Origin: Algoriphagus terrigena DSM 22685
GTDB taxonomy: Bacteria; Bacteroidota; Bacteroidia; Cytophagales; Cyclobacteriaceae
Reading direction: 5' to 3'
NCBI RefSeq assembly: GCF_000429445.1
Contig: NZ_AUBW01000018.1
Coordinates: 62,001 to 126,000 of the forward strand
DNA: 64,000 bases
This document shows positions 26,020-35,075 of this stretch, piece by piece (the first letter of the stretch is position 1; each line of letters opens with the position of its first letter). The position numbers and the translations under genes are program-made. The notes beneath the pieces are model-generated. The model was not told the DNA's origin, searched no databases, and saw only the letters and a list, made by a program, of their open reading frames with translations.

Positions 26020-26730
26020 TTATTTCTCGCAGAAATCCTTGATCCAAGTCTCCGCCTCAGCATAACCCAGGGAAAGGGCCATCTTCAAATCAGCGCAGCC
26101 TTCGTTTTTCTGCCCCAAAGCACTCATTCGGGTGACACCAAGCAGATAGTAAGCTTCGGCATTTTTTGGATCGAGGTTCACAGCATTAGTGAGAGATTCC
26201 ATTCCATGGATGGGATCGTTCATCCCCAACTCCGCTTTTGCCTTACGGAAGTGAGCTTCCGCCTGATCGGGGGTTGCCTCCAAAACCGACTGAAAGTCCA
26301 ACAATGCGTCTTCGTATTCTTCCATGTTCAGCAACGCTGTGCCTCTGTTAAAAAAAATATCGGATTGAGAGGGATCAAGCGCGCTGGCGATATTGAAGTC
26401 CGCAAGGGCTTCCTTGTATTTCTCTAGCTCCATCTTGGCATTGCCACGGTTGAACCAAGGCTTGTAGCTGGTCGAGTCGGCCTGAATAGCCGCATCAAAA
26501 ACCGGCAACGCTTCTTCGGGCTTGCCTTGCTGAAACAACGCCACGCCTTTGGCATTCAGTGCTTGGGCATTTGCGGGATTGATTTCCAGCAACTGATCAA
26601 AAAGTGTCACCGCTTCCGGCCAAGCCTGAGCGTCCATTTTTTCAATCCCAGCTTTCAGCAGTTCTTCCTCATTTGGCTTGCAGGCGACAAGGCTCGCCGC
26701 TAGCAGGCCCAAGACCCAAAGTTTCTTCAC
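26020..26730 (-). CDS. TPR lipoprotein
   Basis: 236 residues from a GTG at 26730, preferred because it gives a clean lipoprotein signal (MKKLWVLGLLAASLVAC, lipobox cysteine 17). About five tetratricopeptide repeats follow (AEALNAKGVALFQQGKPEEAL, PWFNRGNAKMELEKYKEAL, IFFNRGTALLNMEEYEDAL and others). It is likely an envelope-anchored scaffold. The lack of Asp at +2 allows sorting to the outer membrane, but this is not certain. Co-transcribed with thioesterase and Sua5 genes. Confidence 0.88.
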   Translation of the reverse strand: MKKLWVLGLLAASLVACKPNEEELLKAGIEKMDAQAWPEAVTLFDQLLEINPANAQALNAKGVALFQQGKPEEALPVFDAAIQADSTSYKPWFNRGNAKMELEKYKEALADFNIASALDPSQSDIFFNRGTALLNMEEYEDALLDFQSVLEATPDQAEAHFRKAKAELGMNDPIHGMESLTNAVNLDPKNAEAYYLLGVTRMSALGQKNEGCADLKMALSLGYAEAETWIKDFCEK

Positions 26731-26766
26731 GTGATAAATTTTCGGCAAAGATAGGGAATTTGCGAC

Positions 26767-27204
26767 TTAGACCACTGCCAACTTCAATCTATACTCTTCC
26801 GGTATCGACACGGGTCTCATCGTCTTCATGTCCACAGCCACCATGACACAGCGGCATTTGGCGAAGACATGTTCCGCCCCTCCTTTGTCTTTGCCTACTA
26901 AAAACTGCTCTAGATCAAAAGAAGAATCCCCAAACCTGGTACAGCGAACCAGAGCCTCCACCTGATCCTCCAAGTGAACGGGGCGCAGATAGTCGATTTC
27001 GATCCTGCCGACGACAGTCCCGATGATCATCACATTCCAGCCACAGACTTCGTAGAGGAAAACCGCCCTGGCATGCTCAAAATAGCTGAAATAGACGCCA
27101 TTGTTGACATGAAGATAGCCGTCAATATCCGAAAACCGGATCTGGATCGGAGTAAAAAAGGGGATTTCGTTTCTCAACCCGGCTGGGTCTAAGTTCTGCT
27201 TCAA
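26767..27204 (-). CDS. Acyl-CoA thioesterase, 4-hydroxybenzoyl-CoA thioesterase fold
   Basis: 145 residues. A hot-dog fold with FSDIDGYLHVNNGVYFSYFEHARAVFL, where the D and N-V pattern is the YbgC/FadM-type active site. The start is TTG at 27204, overlapping the NUDIX stop as TTGA. No ATG is available nearby. It probably hydrolyses short- or medium-chain acyl-CoA; the exact substrate is unknown. The upstream genes (NUDIX, RecQ) do not suggest a pathway, but enoyl-CoA hydratase is in the same run. Confidence 0.88.
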   Translation of the reverse strand: MKQNLDPAGLRNEIPFFTPIQIRFSDIDGYLHVNNGVYFSYFEHARAVFLYEVCGWNVMIIGTVVGRIEIDYLRPVHLEDQVEALVRCTRFGDSSFDLEQFLVGKDKGGAEHVFAKCRCVMVAVDMKTMRPVSIPEEYRLKLAVV

Positions 27205-27752
27205 AGGAGAATCTCCGATTTGCTGGTCTTTTCGAGCATCCTGAGGATCGATGGATTGTAGCCAATCATATCTACCACCGAGTCAAACGCGATCCATGCC
27301 AAAGAAATGCTTTCGTTGCTCATCTGCAAAGGCTCGTTGATCTCAGCCTCGAGAAGGTATCTCACATCAAAATGAAAATGTTGCTGAACGTGCGGACGCT
27401 CTGGAATGATGTGCTTGTCGATATCGAAGATCGTGGAGTCTACCATGCTCAGGGAGGTAAGTCCACTCTCCTCGCGAGCTTCCTGGAGAGCTACTTCCAT
27501 CAGGTTTTCGTTACCGTCAGCATGGCCGCCAAGCTGTAGCCATCTGCCCAGCTTGCGGTGCAGGGTGAGCAGCGTGTGTGTACGTTCGTGATTGACTACC
27601 CAGGCTGAGGCAGTGAAATGGCCATCCAAGCGCTCCCGCTTATAGGCGGTCGGATCATCGGTCAGCTCCACAAAATCAGAGATAAAGGCCGATTCTTCCT
27701 CGTAGGGAGTGCGGTAGATTTCGAGTTGGTTTCTAAGCGTAATTCTATCCAT
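27201..27752 (-). CDS. NUDIX hydrolase
   Basis: 183 residues from the ATG at 27752. The NUDIX box is GGHADGNENLMEVALQEAREESGL (about 80-103), with the REESG catalytic core. Metal-dependent hydrolysis of a nucleoside diphosphate linked to another group is predicted; the substrate is unknown. It overlaps the upstream unknown gene by 8 bases and the thioesterase by 4, so translation is coupled. Confidence 0.92.
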   Translation of the reverse strand: MDRITLRNQLEIYRTPYEEESAFISDFVELTDDPTAYKRERLDGHFTASAWVVNHERTHTLLTLHRKLGRWLQLGGHADGNENLMEVALQEAREESGLTSLSMVDSTIFDIDKHIIPERPHVQQHFHFDVRYLLEAEINEPLQMSNESISLAWIAFDSVVDMIGYNPSILRMLEKTSKSEILL

Positions 27753-28347
27753 CTGAATTTTTTTCAAAGATCCGATCCATCAACTGGTCGAATGGTTTGG
27801 CTTCTTGATAAAGGCGATCGGAATATACCGACGCCAGCAATTTGATAAAACTGGGCTTATTGTCAACACTCACTTTCTCCAATGTCACATTCCCGTAAAG
27901 CTGAGAAATCAACTCTCCTTCAATCGGGATTTGAAGGGGCGGCTTGAAATAAAACTTCTCAGTCATCTTCACTTGGTCGTTGATTTCCTCAAACTTTCGA
28001 TCCAAACTCACCTGCTCATAACCCAAAGCTAGAATCCTCTGGCTAAGCGCCAAGAAAATCCGAGAAAATGATATCTGGTCAAACGGCTCTGCATACGTCA
28101 CCGCAAATCCGTTGGCGTAGGGTGAATCTAATATATGAACTTGCGGATGAACATCGATACCGGCTCGCTTGAAATGATAGTTTTTGTAAATCAACGCCAG
28201 AAAATTGACGTATTCTTCGGATTCCAGCCATTCGGCAAGGTCAGAAAGTTCACTTTTTTTGATCACAAAGTTTTCCTTGACCTTGACCGGAGATTTTTCC
28301 GAAGGCTTGAAAATACTTTTGAAAAGATCATCGAAGAAACTACCCAT
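27745..28347 (-). CDS. Conserved protein of unknown function
   Basis: 200 residues, no signal peptide or membrane segment. Features: N-terminal amphipathic helix MGSFFDDLFKSIFKP, then a mixed alpha/beta region with DLAEWLESEEYVNFLALIYKNYHFKRAG and DVHPQVHILDSPYANGFAVTYAE, ending in a charged helix with PFDQLMDRIFEKN. I do not recognise the family. It overlaps recQ by 8 bases and the NUDIX gene by 8, so it is part of a coupled unit, probably with a cytosolic role. Confidence 0.7.
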   Translation of the reverse strand: MGSFFDDLFKSIFKPSEKSPVKVKENFVIKKSELSDLAEWLESEEYVNFLALIYKNYHFKRAGIDVHPQVHILDSPYANGFAVTYAEPFDQISFSRIFLALSQRILALGYEQVSLDRKFEEINDQVKMTEKFYFKPPLQIPIEGELISQLYGNVTLEKVSVDNKPSFIKLLASVYSDRLYQEAKPFDQLMDRIFEKNSDG

Positions 28348-30262
28348 GGGATTTTAGCAAAATACCGTTGTCAGAACACTTACTCACCTCTCCCGCTTCG
28401 ATCAGCTGGCGAAGCAGACGCAAGTGGGACTCAGACCTTGGCTTACCGAGTTTGGAAAACAAATCCTCTTCCGATAACCCGCCCGATTGCTCCAAAGTTT
28501 CAATAATCCGCAGCTTCAAACGCTCTTCTTGGCTGTCAGGACTTTGGCTTTTCTTCGCTTCAATGCAGACATCACATATTCCGCAAACCACATCGGTCTT
28601 TTCTCCGAAATATTCCTGGATAAACTGCGTCCGGCAAATCCGGTGTTGGCGGGTGTAGTCCACGATACTTTTGACTTTCTCGACCGTGAGCTCTTTCCTT
28701 GCAGCAATCCTCGAATAATTGAAGGGAAGCTTGCCCGCGTCATAGCGATGCGTCAGAAAAGTCAGCTGCGGCTTGTCTTTACGCTGATCATAGTCCATCA
28801 CCTCCAATTTTTGCAGCTCGGCAAGTGCTTTGATCAAATCCGCCTCGCTCATCGATACGGATTTGGCAAGTTTCCCTTCCTGGATTTTGATGTATTCGGA
28901 AAAAAGATTTCCCCCATACGTTCTCAGCAGGATTTTGACCACCGGATCGAGCTTGGCGTAGGCTATCTGGATCTCGTACAGCTTGCTGGGGTCCACCCGA
29001 AAATGAACCCTTGAAGGCGAAAAAAAACTCTCATTGATCTCCACAAATCCCTCCTCCCCTAGCACCTTGATCGCATAGAAAGTCTCCAACACCGGTAGCA
29101 CGTAGGTGTTGCAAAAGTCGGACAGCTCAAAATCAAAGCTGCTGAGCATGTTACTGCCCACAGCGAGCTGATAATAGTTGGCGAGACATTGATAGACCCT
29201 CTTCAGGAAATCAACCGGCGGATAGACCAACTCCGACCGAGTCGTCAGCTGCTCAAAATCCTGCTCGTTGGCCAAGAGTACGCCAAAGGCTTTCTTGCCG
29301 TCCCGACCCGCGCGACCTGCTTCCTGATAATAGTTTTCGATGTTTTCGGGCAGATCGGTGTGGATCACCACGCGCACATCGGGCTTGTCGATCCCCATCC
29401 CAAACGCGTTGGTACTGACCATCACCCGGACTCTGTCGGCTTTCCACGCTTCTTGTCGATCGGCGCGATCGGCATTGGACAGGCCCGCGTGATAGGCGGC
29501 AGCGGAGATTCCCAGCTGCGAAAGTGCTCTGGCGATCTGCTGGGTAGCTTGGCGGTTTCGCACATACCAGATAGCCGTTCCGGGAATTCGGTTGAGGATG
29601 TCGATTCCTTTCTCCAGTTTGTTTTCGACCAATCGGACGCTGTAGCTAAGATTTTTTCGGGAAAAACTCTGATGGAATTCCCGATGTGATTTCATCTCCA
29701 ACTTATCCACGATGTCCACACAGACTTGCGCAGTGGCTGAAGCCGTCAGCGCCAGCACGCTCACCTTGGGATGATAGACCCGGATGGCGGCAATCTCAAG
29801 ATAGGGCGGACGGAAGTCATACCCCCATTGGGAGATGCAGTGCGCTTCATCCACAGCAATCAGATTCACATTCATCTGCTTAAACCGCTCAATGAACAAT
29901 TCTTGCTTCAGCCGCTCGGGGGAAACATACAGGAACTTAAAGTCTCCGTAGATGCAATTGTCCAGCGTAGTGTCGATCTCCCGGTAGCTCATCCCGGAAT
30001 AAATGGCTGCGGCTTTGATTCCCCTTGTTTTGAGATGATCAACCTGATCTTTCATCAGCGCGATCAAAGGCGAGACGACGAGACAGATTCCTCCCTTGGC
30101 CAGTGCCGGGACTTGGTAGCAGAGACTTTTCCCTCCGCCTGTCGGCAAAAGCGCCAGCGTGTCTTTCCCTTCCATCACCGAATCGATGACCTGCTTCTGC
30201 ACCGGACGAAAATCCTCCAGCCCAAATACCTCTCGGAGAATATGAAGTAGCTGAGTTTCCAA
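28340..30262 (-). CDS. recQ: RecQ-family ATP-dependent DNA helicase
   Basis: 640 residues. A 3'-5' helicase of recombination and repair. Walker A in LLPTGGGKSLCYQ (GGGKS 42-46), DEAHCISQWGYDFRP (DEAH 138-141), motif VI in YQEAGRAGRDGK, then the zinc-binding RQC part with CRTQFIQEYFGEKTDVVCGICDVC. There is no obvious HRDC domain; the C-terminus is a helical stretch of about 60 residues. The start is TTG at 30262, directly after the enoyl-CoA hydratase stop, because the next ATG would remove the Q motif. Confidence 0.95.
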   Translation of the reverse strand: METQLLHILREVFGLEDFRPVQKQVIDSVMEGKDTLALLPTGGGKSLCYQVPALAKGGICLVVSPLIALMKDQVDHLKTRGIKAAAIYSGMSYREIDTTLDNCIYGDFKFLYVSPERLKQELFIERFKQMNVNLIAVDEAHCISQWGYDFRPPYLEIAAIRVYHPKVSVLALTASATAQVCVDIVDKLEMKSHREFHQSFSRKNLSYSVRLVENKLEKGIDILNRIPGTAIWYVRNRQATQQIARALSQLGISAAAYHAGLSNADRADRQEAWKADRVRVMVSTNAFGMGIDKPDVRVVIHTDLPENIENYYQEAGRAGRDGKKAFGVLLANEQDFEQLTTRSELVYPPVDFLKRVYQCLANYYQLAVGSNMLSSFDFELSDFCNTYVLPVLETFYAIKVLGEEGFVEINESFFSPSRVHFRVDPSKLYEIQIAYAKLDPVVKILLRTYGGNLFSEYIKIQEGKLAKSVSMSEADLIKALAELQKLEVMDYDQRKDKPQLTFLTHRYDAGKLPFNYSRIAARKELTVEKVKSIVDYTRQHRICRTQFIQEYFGEKTDVVCGICDVCIEAKKSQSPDSQEERLKLRIIETLEQSGGLSEEDLFSKLGKPRSESHLRLLRQLIEAGEVSKCSDNGILLKSHG

Positions 30263-31039
30263 TTACCAGTCGGGCTTAGTCTTGGACAGAAATGCCGCGA
30301 TTCCCTTGACACAATCCGCCTCACCCCGGGCTTTCGCATTTGCTTCGGCAGCGCGATCCAAGGCCTCATGGCGGGACTTTTCCCCGAGGCTTCGCAGCAA
30401 TCGCTTCGTCTCCTGCATGGAAAAAGCAGAATTTTCATCAACCAGCTTTTGCGCAAATTCTAAGGTTCTTTTTTCCAAAAGCTTCGAAGATACTTCTGCC
30501 GTAATGATGCCCAACTCAGCAGCTTTCACCGAGGTAATCAACTCTCCTGACAGCAGCAACTCTGCCGTCAGAGCCTGGCCGATCTGTTCAGACAGAAACA
30601 CCGAAACCAATGCCGGCACAAAACCGATCTTTGCTTCCGTGTAGCCAAACTTGGCCTCCGTGGCTGCAAAAGCAAAATCGCAGACAGTCACCAGCCCGCA
30701 GCCTCCGGCGAGCGCGTGTCCCTGCACCTGAGCGATGACCACCTTGGGAAACTCGTAGATCTGGGAAAAAAGTGCTTTGAGACGGTGGCTGTCAGCCAGA
30801 TTATCTTCGAAAGTATAGCCCTGCATTTCCTGCAAGTAGGCAAGATCAGCTCCGGCAGAAAAAGCCTTGCCTTCGGCTCTTAGGACGACCACCTTGACCT
30901 CCAGATTCTTCTCAAACGCCGAAAAAGCGTTGCCCAATTCCCCGATCATTGCCGGACTGATTGCATTGCGCTTCTCGGGACGGTTGAGGGTAATGAAGCC
31001 TATTCGGTTTTCGATATGAGTCAGGACAGCAGTCGCCAT
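30263..31039 (-). CDS. Enoyl-CoA hydratase/isomerase family protein
   Basis: 258 residues of crotonase fold. NRPEKRNAISPAM, the oxyanion-hole element KAFSAGADLAYLQEM and ALAGGCGLVTVCDFAFA, and FGYTEAKIGFVPALVSVFL, with Glu at the typical first catalytic position. It hydrates 2-enoyl-CoA or isomerises related substrates in fatty or amino acid degradation. No thiolase or dehydrogenase is near, so the pathway is open. Lies between comEC and recQ with a 0-base gap to recQ. Confidence 0.92.
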   Translation of the reverse strand: MATAVLTHIENRIGFITLNRPEKRNAISPAMIGELGNAFSAFEKNLEVKVVVLRAEGKAFSAGADLAYLQEMQGYTFEDNLADSHRLKALFSQIYEFPKVVIAQVQGHALAGGCGLVTVCDFAFAATEAKFGYTEAKIGFVPALVSVFLSEQIGQALTAELLLSGELITSVKAAELGIITAEVSSKLLEKRTLEFAQKLVDENSAFSMQETKRLLRSLGEKSRHEALDRAAEANAKARGEADCVKGIAAFLSKTKPDW

Positions 31040-31100
31040 GGGGATATTGAGCTATGGGAGGATAAATTACAGGCATAAAATGCGACTGCCAAGCGACCTC

Positions 31101-33038
31101 TCAGAAAACTATCCGAAAAGCCCCATTATTCGCGATCAGAGAATCGGAAGCCAACGATTCCCATGAATTTGGGAATGAGAACTGCTCAATTCGGATCGGT
31201 TTGTCTTTTCCCCAACGGAATTTCCGCGAGTCTTTGTCAAACCGAAAATCTCCCAATGGAAACCACAGCACCTCACCTTCCTCCACGGCAAAGGCGGATT
31301 CAGGAATCTGAGGACGATGCTCCGCAATCCGGTTTGGCTCGATGGAAAAGCTGATTTGCTCGGGCGGGAAGTCTTCATTCCAGCTATAAATGCTCTCTCC
31401 GACTTTGAAGTCCATCAGGATGCCCTTTTCTCCGGAAAAGATCAAAATCTCCGTCGCCGGACGCCTGACTTCCCGGATCACTTGGTCTGTCGACCAGATA
31501 AAGAAAAGTAACGCAGAAAGGTAGATCAGCTTCTTTCGGTCACCCCACTCCCAGTTTGCCCAGACGATCAGCAGTACCCAGATCAGCAGCATCCCGGAAA
31601 AGGTGATCGTCAACCGTTCCATATTTCCTCCGGGAAACTGCTGGATAGTCCGCGTGATCCAGTTTTGAAACCAAATCAACCCGTTCACAGCCCAGCCAAG
31701 ACCAGCGCCAATCCACGGAATCCAATGCAGCGCCAAGAGTAAAATCCCGGTATTCATCACCACAAACGAAAGTGGGATGATGACCAGATTGGCGATCAAA
31801 AAGTAGCTTGGAAAGATGTGAAAATACAGCACGGACAAGGGAAAGGTAGCCAGCTGAGCAGCCAAACTCACGGCAGTCATCTGCCAGATATATTCCAGAG
31901 CGCGATTGCGGGGGAGCCACCACCTCAGGATCAGCGGCTGAAGAAGCAAGATCCCCCCCACTGCCAGGTAAGACAGCTGAAACCCGACTTCAAAGATGAC
32001 CGCCGGATCCATCACGATCATGATCAGGGCCGAGAAGGCAAGAATATTCCATGGGGAAGGCTTCCGATCCCGCATCTGCCCCGCCGTCAACAGTGAAAAC
32101 ATCGTGGCCGCTCGAATAACCGAGGGCGAAAAACCCGTCAGGACTGCGTAGATCCAGATCAAGACAACCACAAGGACCAAGTAGGATTTTCGCTGTCTGG
32201 AGGTTAGGCGAATGCCCTTCAGCGGAAAAAGCAAGATGGCATAGATAATCCCTACGTGCAGGCCCGACACGGCCAGGATGTGCATGGTTCCTGTCTCAGC
32301 GTACGCGTTTCGGATTTCCCGATCCAGACTTTCCTTTTGCCCCAAAAGCAAAGCTGCTGCGATCTGTCGGGATTCTGGGTTAGGTACTTTCTCAGCGATG
32401 ATTTCGGCAAGAGATTTTCGAAGCCTCTCCAGCCAAAACTTTGGTGAGTCGGTGTCCGAAGAATCGACCAACAGATGTTTCTCACCTATAAATTGTCGAA
32501 AATGAATGTCCTTCCTCGCCAGAAACCCGCGGTAGTCAAACTCGTCAGGAAAGATGGGAGGAGGGATGGTCTCAGGAGCCCCGTCTACCAAGATCACCTG
32601 TCCGGGAAGAAGCTGACTTTTGCCTTTATGATAGATCAGGACTTTTCCTTTGGAGTCGTGCCAGCCCAGACTGTCTTTGAATTGGACGACTTCGAGAATA
32701 TTTTCTTGGGAGTTTGGCTTGGGCACATCGAACTTGCCGACTCTTGCCAGATAGGAATCACAAGACTCCAAGCTCGGATCGAATGAATCGGCGGCGTGGA
32801 TTTTTTGAATTTCTGAAAGCAGTAAACCCAGGAGAAACAACATCCCATAACCTAGAGTAGCTGGAACGAGTTTATTGAAATTCTTTTTCCGAGAAAGAAA
32901 AACCGCATAGATAACCCAACAGAGCCCGATCAGCACAGCTGAAATAAGGATCGAAACCGGAAAGCCTTGTTGCGAAAGAAAAACCCCCGCAATCAAAAAA
33001 GGGAGGTACCTCAAAAATGGAAAGTCAGCGAATCTCAT
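31101..33038 (-). CDS. comEC: ComEC/Rec2-type membrane channel
   Basis: 645 residues. N-terminal DUF4131-like soluble part (about 80-190) between two membrane regions, then the Competence domain with ILAVSGLHVGIIYAIL and about eight more helices, including LLTAGQMRDRKPSPWNILAFSALIMI. It predicts inner-membrane passage of single-stranded DNA in natural transformation. The C-terminal region after about 500 is short and shows no HxHxDH metallo-beta-lactamase motif, unlike Bacillus ComEC, as is common in Bacteroidota. First gene of the run that also contains recQ. Confidence 0.92.
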   Translation of the reverse strand: MRFADFPFLRYLPFLIAGVFLSQQGFPVSILISAVLIGLCWVIYAVFLSRKKNFNKLVPATLGYGMLFLLGLLLSEIQKIHAADSFDPSLESCDSYLARVGKFDVPKPNSQENILEVVQFKDSLGWHDSKGKVLIYHKGKSQLLPGQVILVDGAPETIPPPIFPDEFDYRGFLARKDIHFRQFIGEKHLLVDSSDTDSPKFWLERLRKSLAEIIAEKVPNPESRQIAAALLLGQKESLDREIRNAYAETGTMHILAVSGLHVGIIYAILLFPLKGIRLTSRQRKSYLVLVVVLIWIYAVLTGFSPSVIRAATMFSLLTAGQMRDRKPSPWNILAFSALIMIVMDPAVIFEVGFQLSYLAVGGILLLQPLILRWWLPRNRALEYIWQMTAVSLAAQLATFPLSVLYFHIFPSYFLIANLVIIPLSFVVMNTGILLLALHWIPWIGAGLGWAVNGLIWFQNWITRTIQQFPGGNMERLTITFSGMLLIWVLLIVWANWEWGDRKKLIYLSALLFFIWSTDQVIREVRRPATEILIFSGEKGILMDFKVGESIYSWNEDFPPEQISFSIEPNRIAEHRPQIPESAFAVEEGEVLWFPLGDFRFDKDSRKFRWGKDKPIRIEQFSFPNSWESLASDSLIANNGAFRIVF

Positions 33039-33078
33039 CTTTCAAAAAATTAAAACCTTAAGTTAAAAAAATCAGCGC

Positions 33079-33117
33079 AAAAAAAACAGAGGCCGAAAGA
33101 TCAGCAATCGGCCTCTG
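33079..33117 (-). terminator. Terminator of the trp operon/DAHP synthase
   Basis: The perfect 10-bp stem CAGAGGCCGA/TCGGCCTCTG is followed by U8 on the minus strand. It closes the trp-aroF transcript 58 bases after the last stop. Confidence 0.93.
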
Positions 33118-33174
33118 TCAAATTTAAATAAGATCTAGTAGTAAGGCTCGCCTGTCAGACAGCCTTAGGTATTT

Positions 33175-34194
33175 TTATAGCAACTCAAACCCTTTTCGCA
33201 TGGCGAAGCTCTCACGGATCCAGCTCGTCAATCTTGCGCTTTGCGCGAAGTCCAGCGTCTGCTGACCGTCGGAATAAGCTTTATCAGGCACTTCGTGAGA
33301 TTCGTAGATGATCCCGTCAGCTCCAGACATGACTCCTGCCAAGGCCATCTGAGGCACATACGCGCGGATGCCGATTCCATGCGATGGATCGACGATCACC
33401 GGCAGGTGGGATTTTGCTTTTAAGATTGGAATCGCATTCAGATCCAGGGTATTTCGGGAAGCCCTTTCGTAAGTTCTAATTCCTCTTTCGCAGAGGATTA
33501 GCTTTTCATTTCCTCCGGAAAAAACATACTCCGCAGACTGCAAAAGCTCCTCGATCGTCCCGGAAATCCCACGCTTGATCATTACCGCTTTATCGACCTT
33601 CCCCAATTCGTCGAGCAAATTGAAGTTTTGCGAGTTGCGGGCGCCGACTTGATAGATATCGACGTAGGGATACATCTCTTCGATCTGGGAGGTCTGCATC
33701 ACCTCGGTCACGATCTTGATCCCAGCTTGGGAGGCGATGTCGTGCCAAAGCTTCAATCCCTCGATCCCCAGTCCCCGGAATGCATAGGGGCTACTTCTCG
33801 GCTTGAAGACTCCACCCCGCATCATCTTGATGTCATTCTCCACGCAGTGATCAACCACTTTCCGAATCTGCTCCTCGGTCTCGATGGAGCAGGGGCCGGT
33901 GATGATGGCCATCTCACCGTCTTTGATGAAGACGCTGTCGCCCAAATCAACTGAGGTCGGCTTGGCCTTCCACTTTTTGGACACCAACTTGTACTCGTCA
34001 GAGACGATGTGAATATCCTTGATTCCGTCCATCTGACCGATCTTTCGGATGTCAAATTCGTTTTTGCCAATACCGATCAGGTAGTCGCCTAACTGGGTTT
34101 TCACCTCGGTGGTCTTGTAGCCGATGCCGTTGACTTTGGCGATCAGTTTCTCTTTTTGGGAATCGGAAATATCGGACTGAAGCTGGATAATCAT
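33175..34194 (-). CDS. aroF: 3-deoxy-7-phosphoheptulonate synthase (DAHP synthase, I-beta type)
   Basis: 339 residues. The first shikimate-pathway step: phosphoenolpyruvate plus erythrose 4-phosphate. An N-terminal ferredoxin/ACT-like domain (about 1-85) precedes the TIM barrel with MAIITGPCSIE, GVFKPRSSPYAFRGLG, VMIKRG and VIVDPSHG, as in the Thermotoga-type allosteric enzyme. It follows trpA after 107 bases with no terminator I can confirm, so precursor supply may be under the trp leader. The gene symbol aroF is assigned by function. Confidence 0.95.
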   Translation of the reverse strand: MIIQLQSDISDSQKEKLIAKVNGIGYKTTEVKTQLGDYLIGIGKNEFDIRKIGQMDGIKDIHIVSDEYKLVSKKWKAKPTSVDLGDSVFIKDGEMAIITGPCSIETEEQIRKVVDHCVENDIKMMRGGVFKPRSSPYAFRGLGIEGLKLWHDIASQAGIKIVTEVMQTSQIEEMYPYVDIYQVGARNSQNFNLLDELGKVDKAVMIKRGISGTIEELLQSAEYVFSGGNEKLILCERGIRTYERASRNTLDLNAIPILKAKSHLPVIVDPSHGIGIRAYVPQMALAGVMSGADGIIYESHEVPDKAYSDGQQTLDFAQSARLTSWIRESFAMRKGFELL

Positions 34195-34301
34195 TTGGAG
34201 GTACGATTTACGAGGCGTTTTTTAGTATTGAGCCTGTTTCTAAAAGATATGTGTCGATGAACTGTTCCAAAGTTTAAAACTTTTGGAAAAGTTGGAATTA
34301 G

Positions 34302-35075
34302 CTAGTTGACTACTGATTGGAGGTAAGTCTGGATGCGTTCGCTCAGGTTTTCAGAATCTTTGATCGTCTTGATGAAAGCCGACCCGATAATCGCCCCGTT
34401 ACTAAACCGTGAGGCCGATGTGAAGGTTTTGGCGTCTGAGATCCCAAAGCCGATCAACCGTGGATTCTTCAGGTTCATCGCAGCAACCCGCTCAAAATAG
34501 GCCACCTGCTCCTCAGAAATATCCGTTTTAGCTCCGGTCACAGCATGTGAGGAGACCATATAGATGAATCCATCCGTCTTCTCATCGATCTCACGGATAC
34601 GTTTTTCGGAAGTCTGCGGAGAAATCAGGAAGGTATTCACGATGCCATATTGATCAAACATTGCCTTGTAGTCTTCCAAATATTGCTGCATCGGCAGATC
34701 GGGGACGATCAGTCCATCCACTCCGACTTCTTTGCACTTTTGACAAAAAGCCTCCATCCCAAACTGCATGATCGGGTTCAAATAACCCATCAGTACAACC
34801 GGGAGGTGGATTTTGGCACGAAAGCCCCTCAATTGCTCAAAGAGCAACTTCATGCTCATGCCGTTGTCCAAGGCGATCTTGTTGCTGTCCTGGATCGTCG
34901 GACCATCGGCCACCGGATCGGAATACGGAACGCCGATCTCGATGATATCTGCCCCACCAGCTTGGATCGCCTCCATGATCGGAACCGTGTCGTCGAGATT
35001 GGGGAAACCAGCCGTGAAGTAAATAGAAAGTACCCGGGAGTCCTTTTCTTTAAATAGGGTATGAATTCTGTTCAT
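34302..35075 (-). CDS. trpA: Tryptophan synthase alpha chain
   Basis: 257 residues from the ATG at 35075. The open frame continues 96 bases upstream, but those residues do not belong to TrpA. YFTAGFPNLDDTVP, IEIGVPYSDPVADGPTIQ (catalytic Glu in IEIG) and the phosphate-binding GFGISDAKT and GAIIGSAFIK are seen. It cleaves indole-3-glycerol phosphate to indole for TrpB. Unusually, 174 bases separate it from trpB. Confidence 0.97.
   Translation of the reverse strand: MNRIHTLFKEKDSRVLSIYFTAGFPNLDDTVPIMEAIQAGGADIIEIGVPYSDPVADGPTIQDSNKIALDNGMSMKLLFEQLRGFRAKIHLPVVLMGYLNPIMQFGMEAFCQKCKEVGVDGLIVPDLPMQQYLEDYKAMFDQYGIVNTFLISPQTSEKRIREIDEKTDGFIYMVSSHAVTGAKTDISEEQVAYFERVAAMNLKNPRLIGFGISDAKTFTSASRFSNGAIIGSAFIKTIKDSENLSERIQTYLQSVVN

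Noticed and set aside
34264..34288. Inverted repeat TTCCAAAG...CTTTTGGAA after trpA as a terminator
   Set aside because: No U-run follows on the minus strand, the helix is AT-rich and imperfect. I kept the DAHP synthase gene in the trp transcript.
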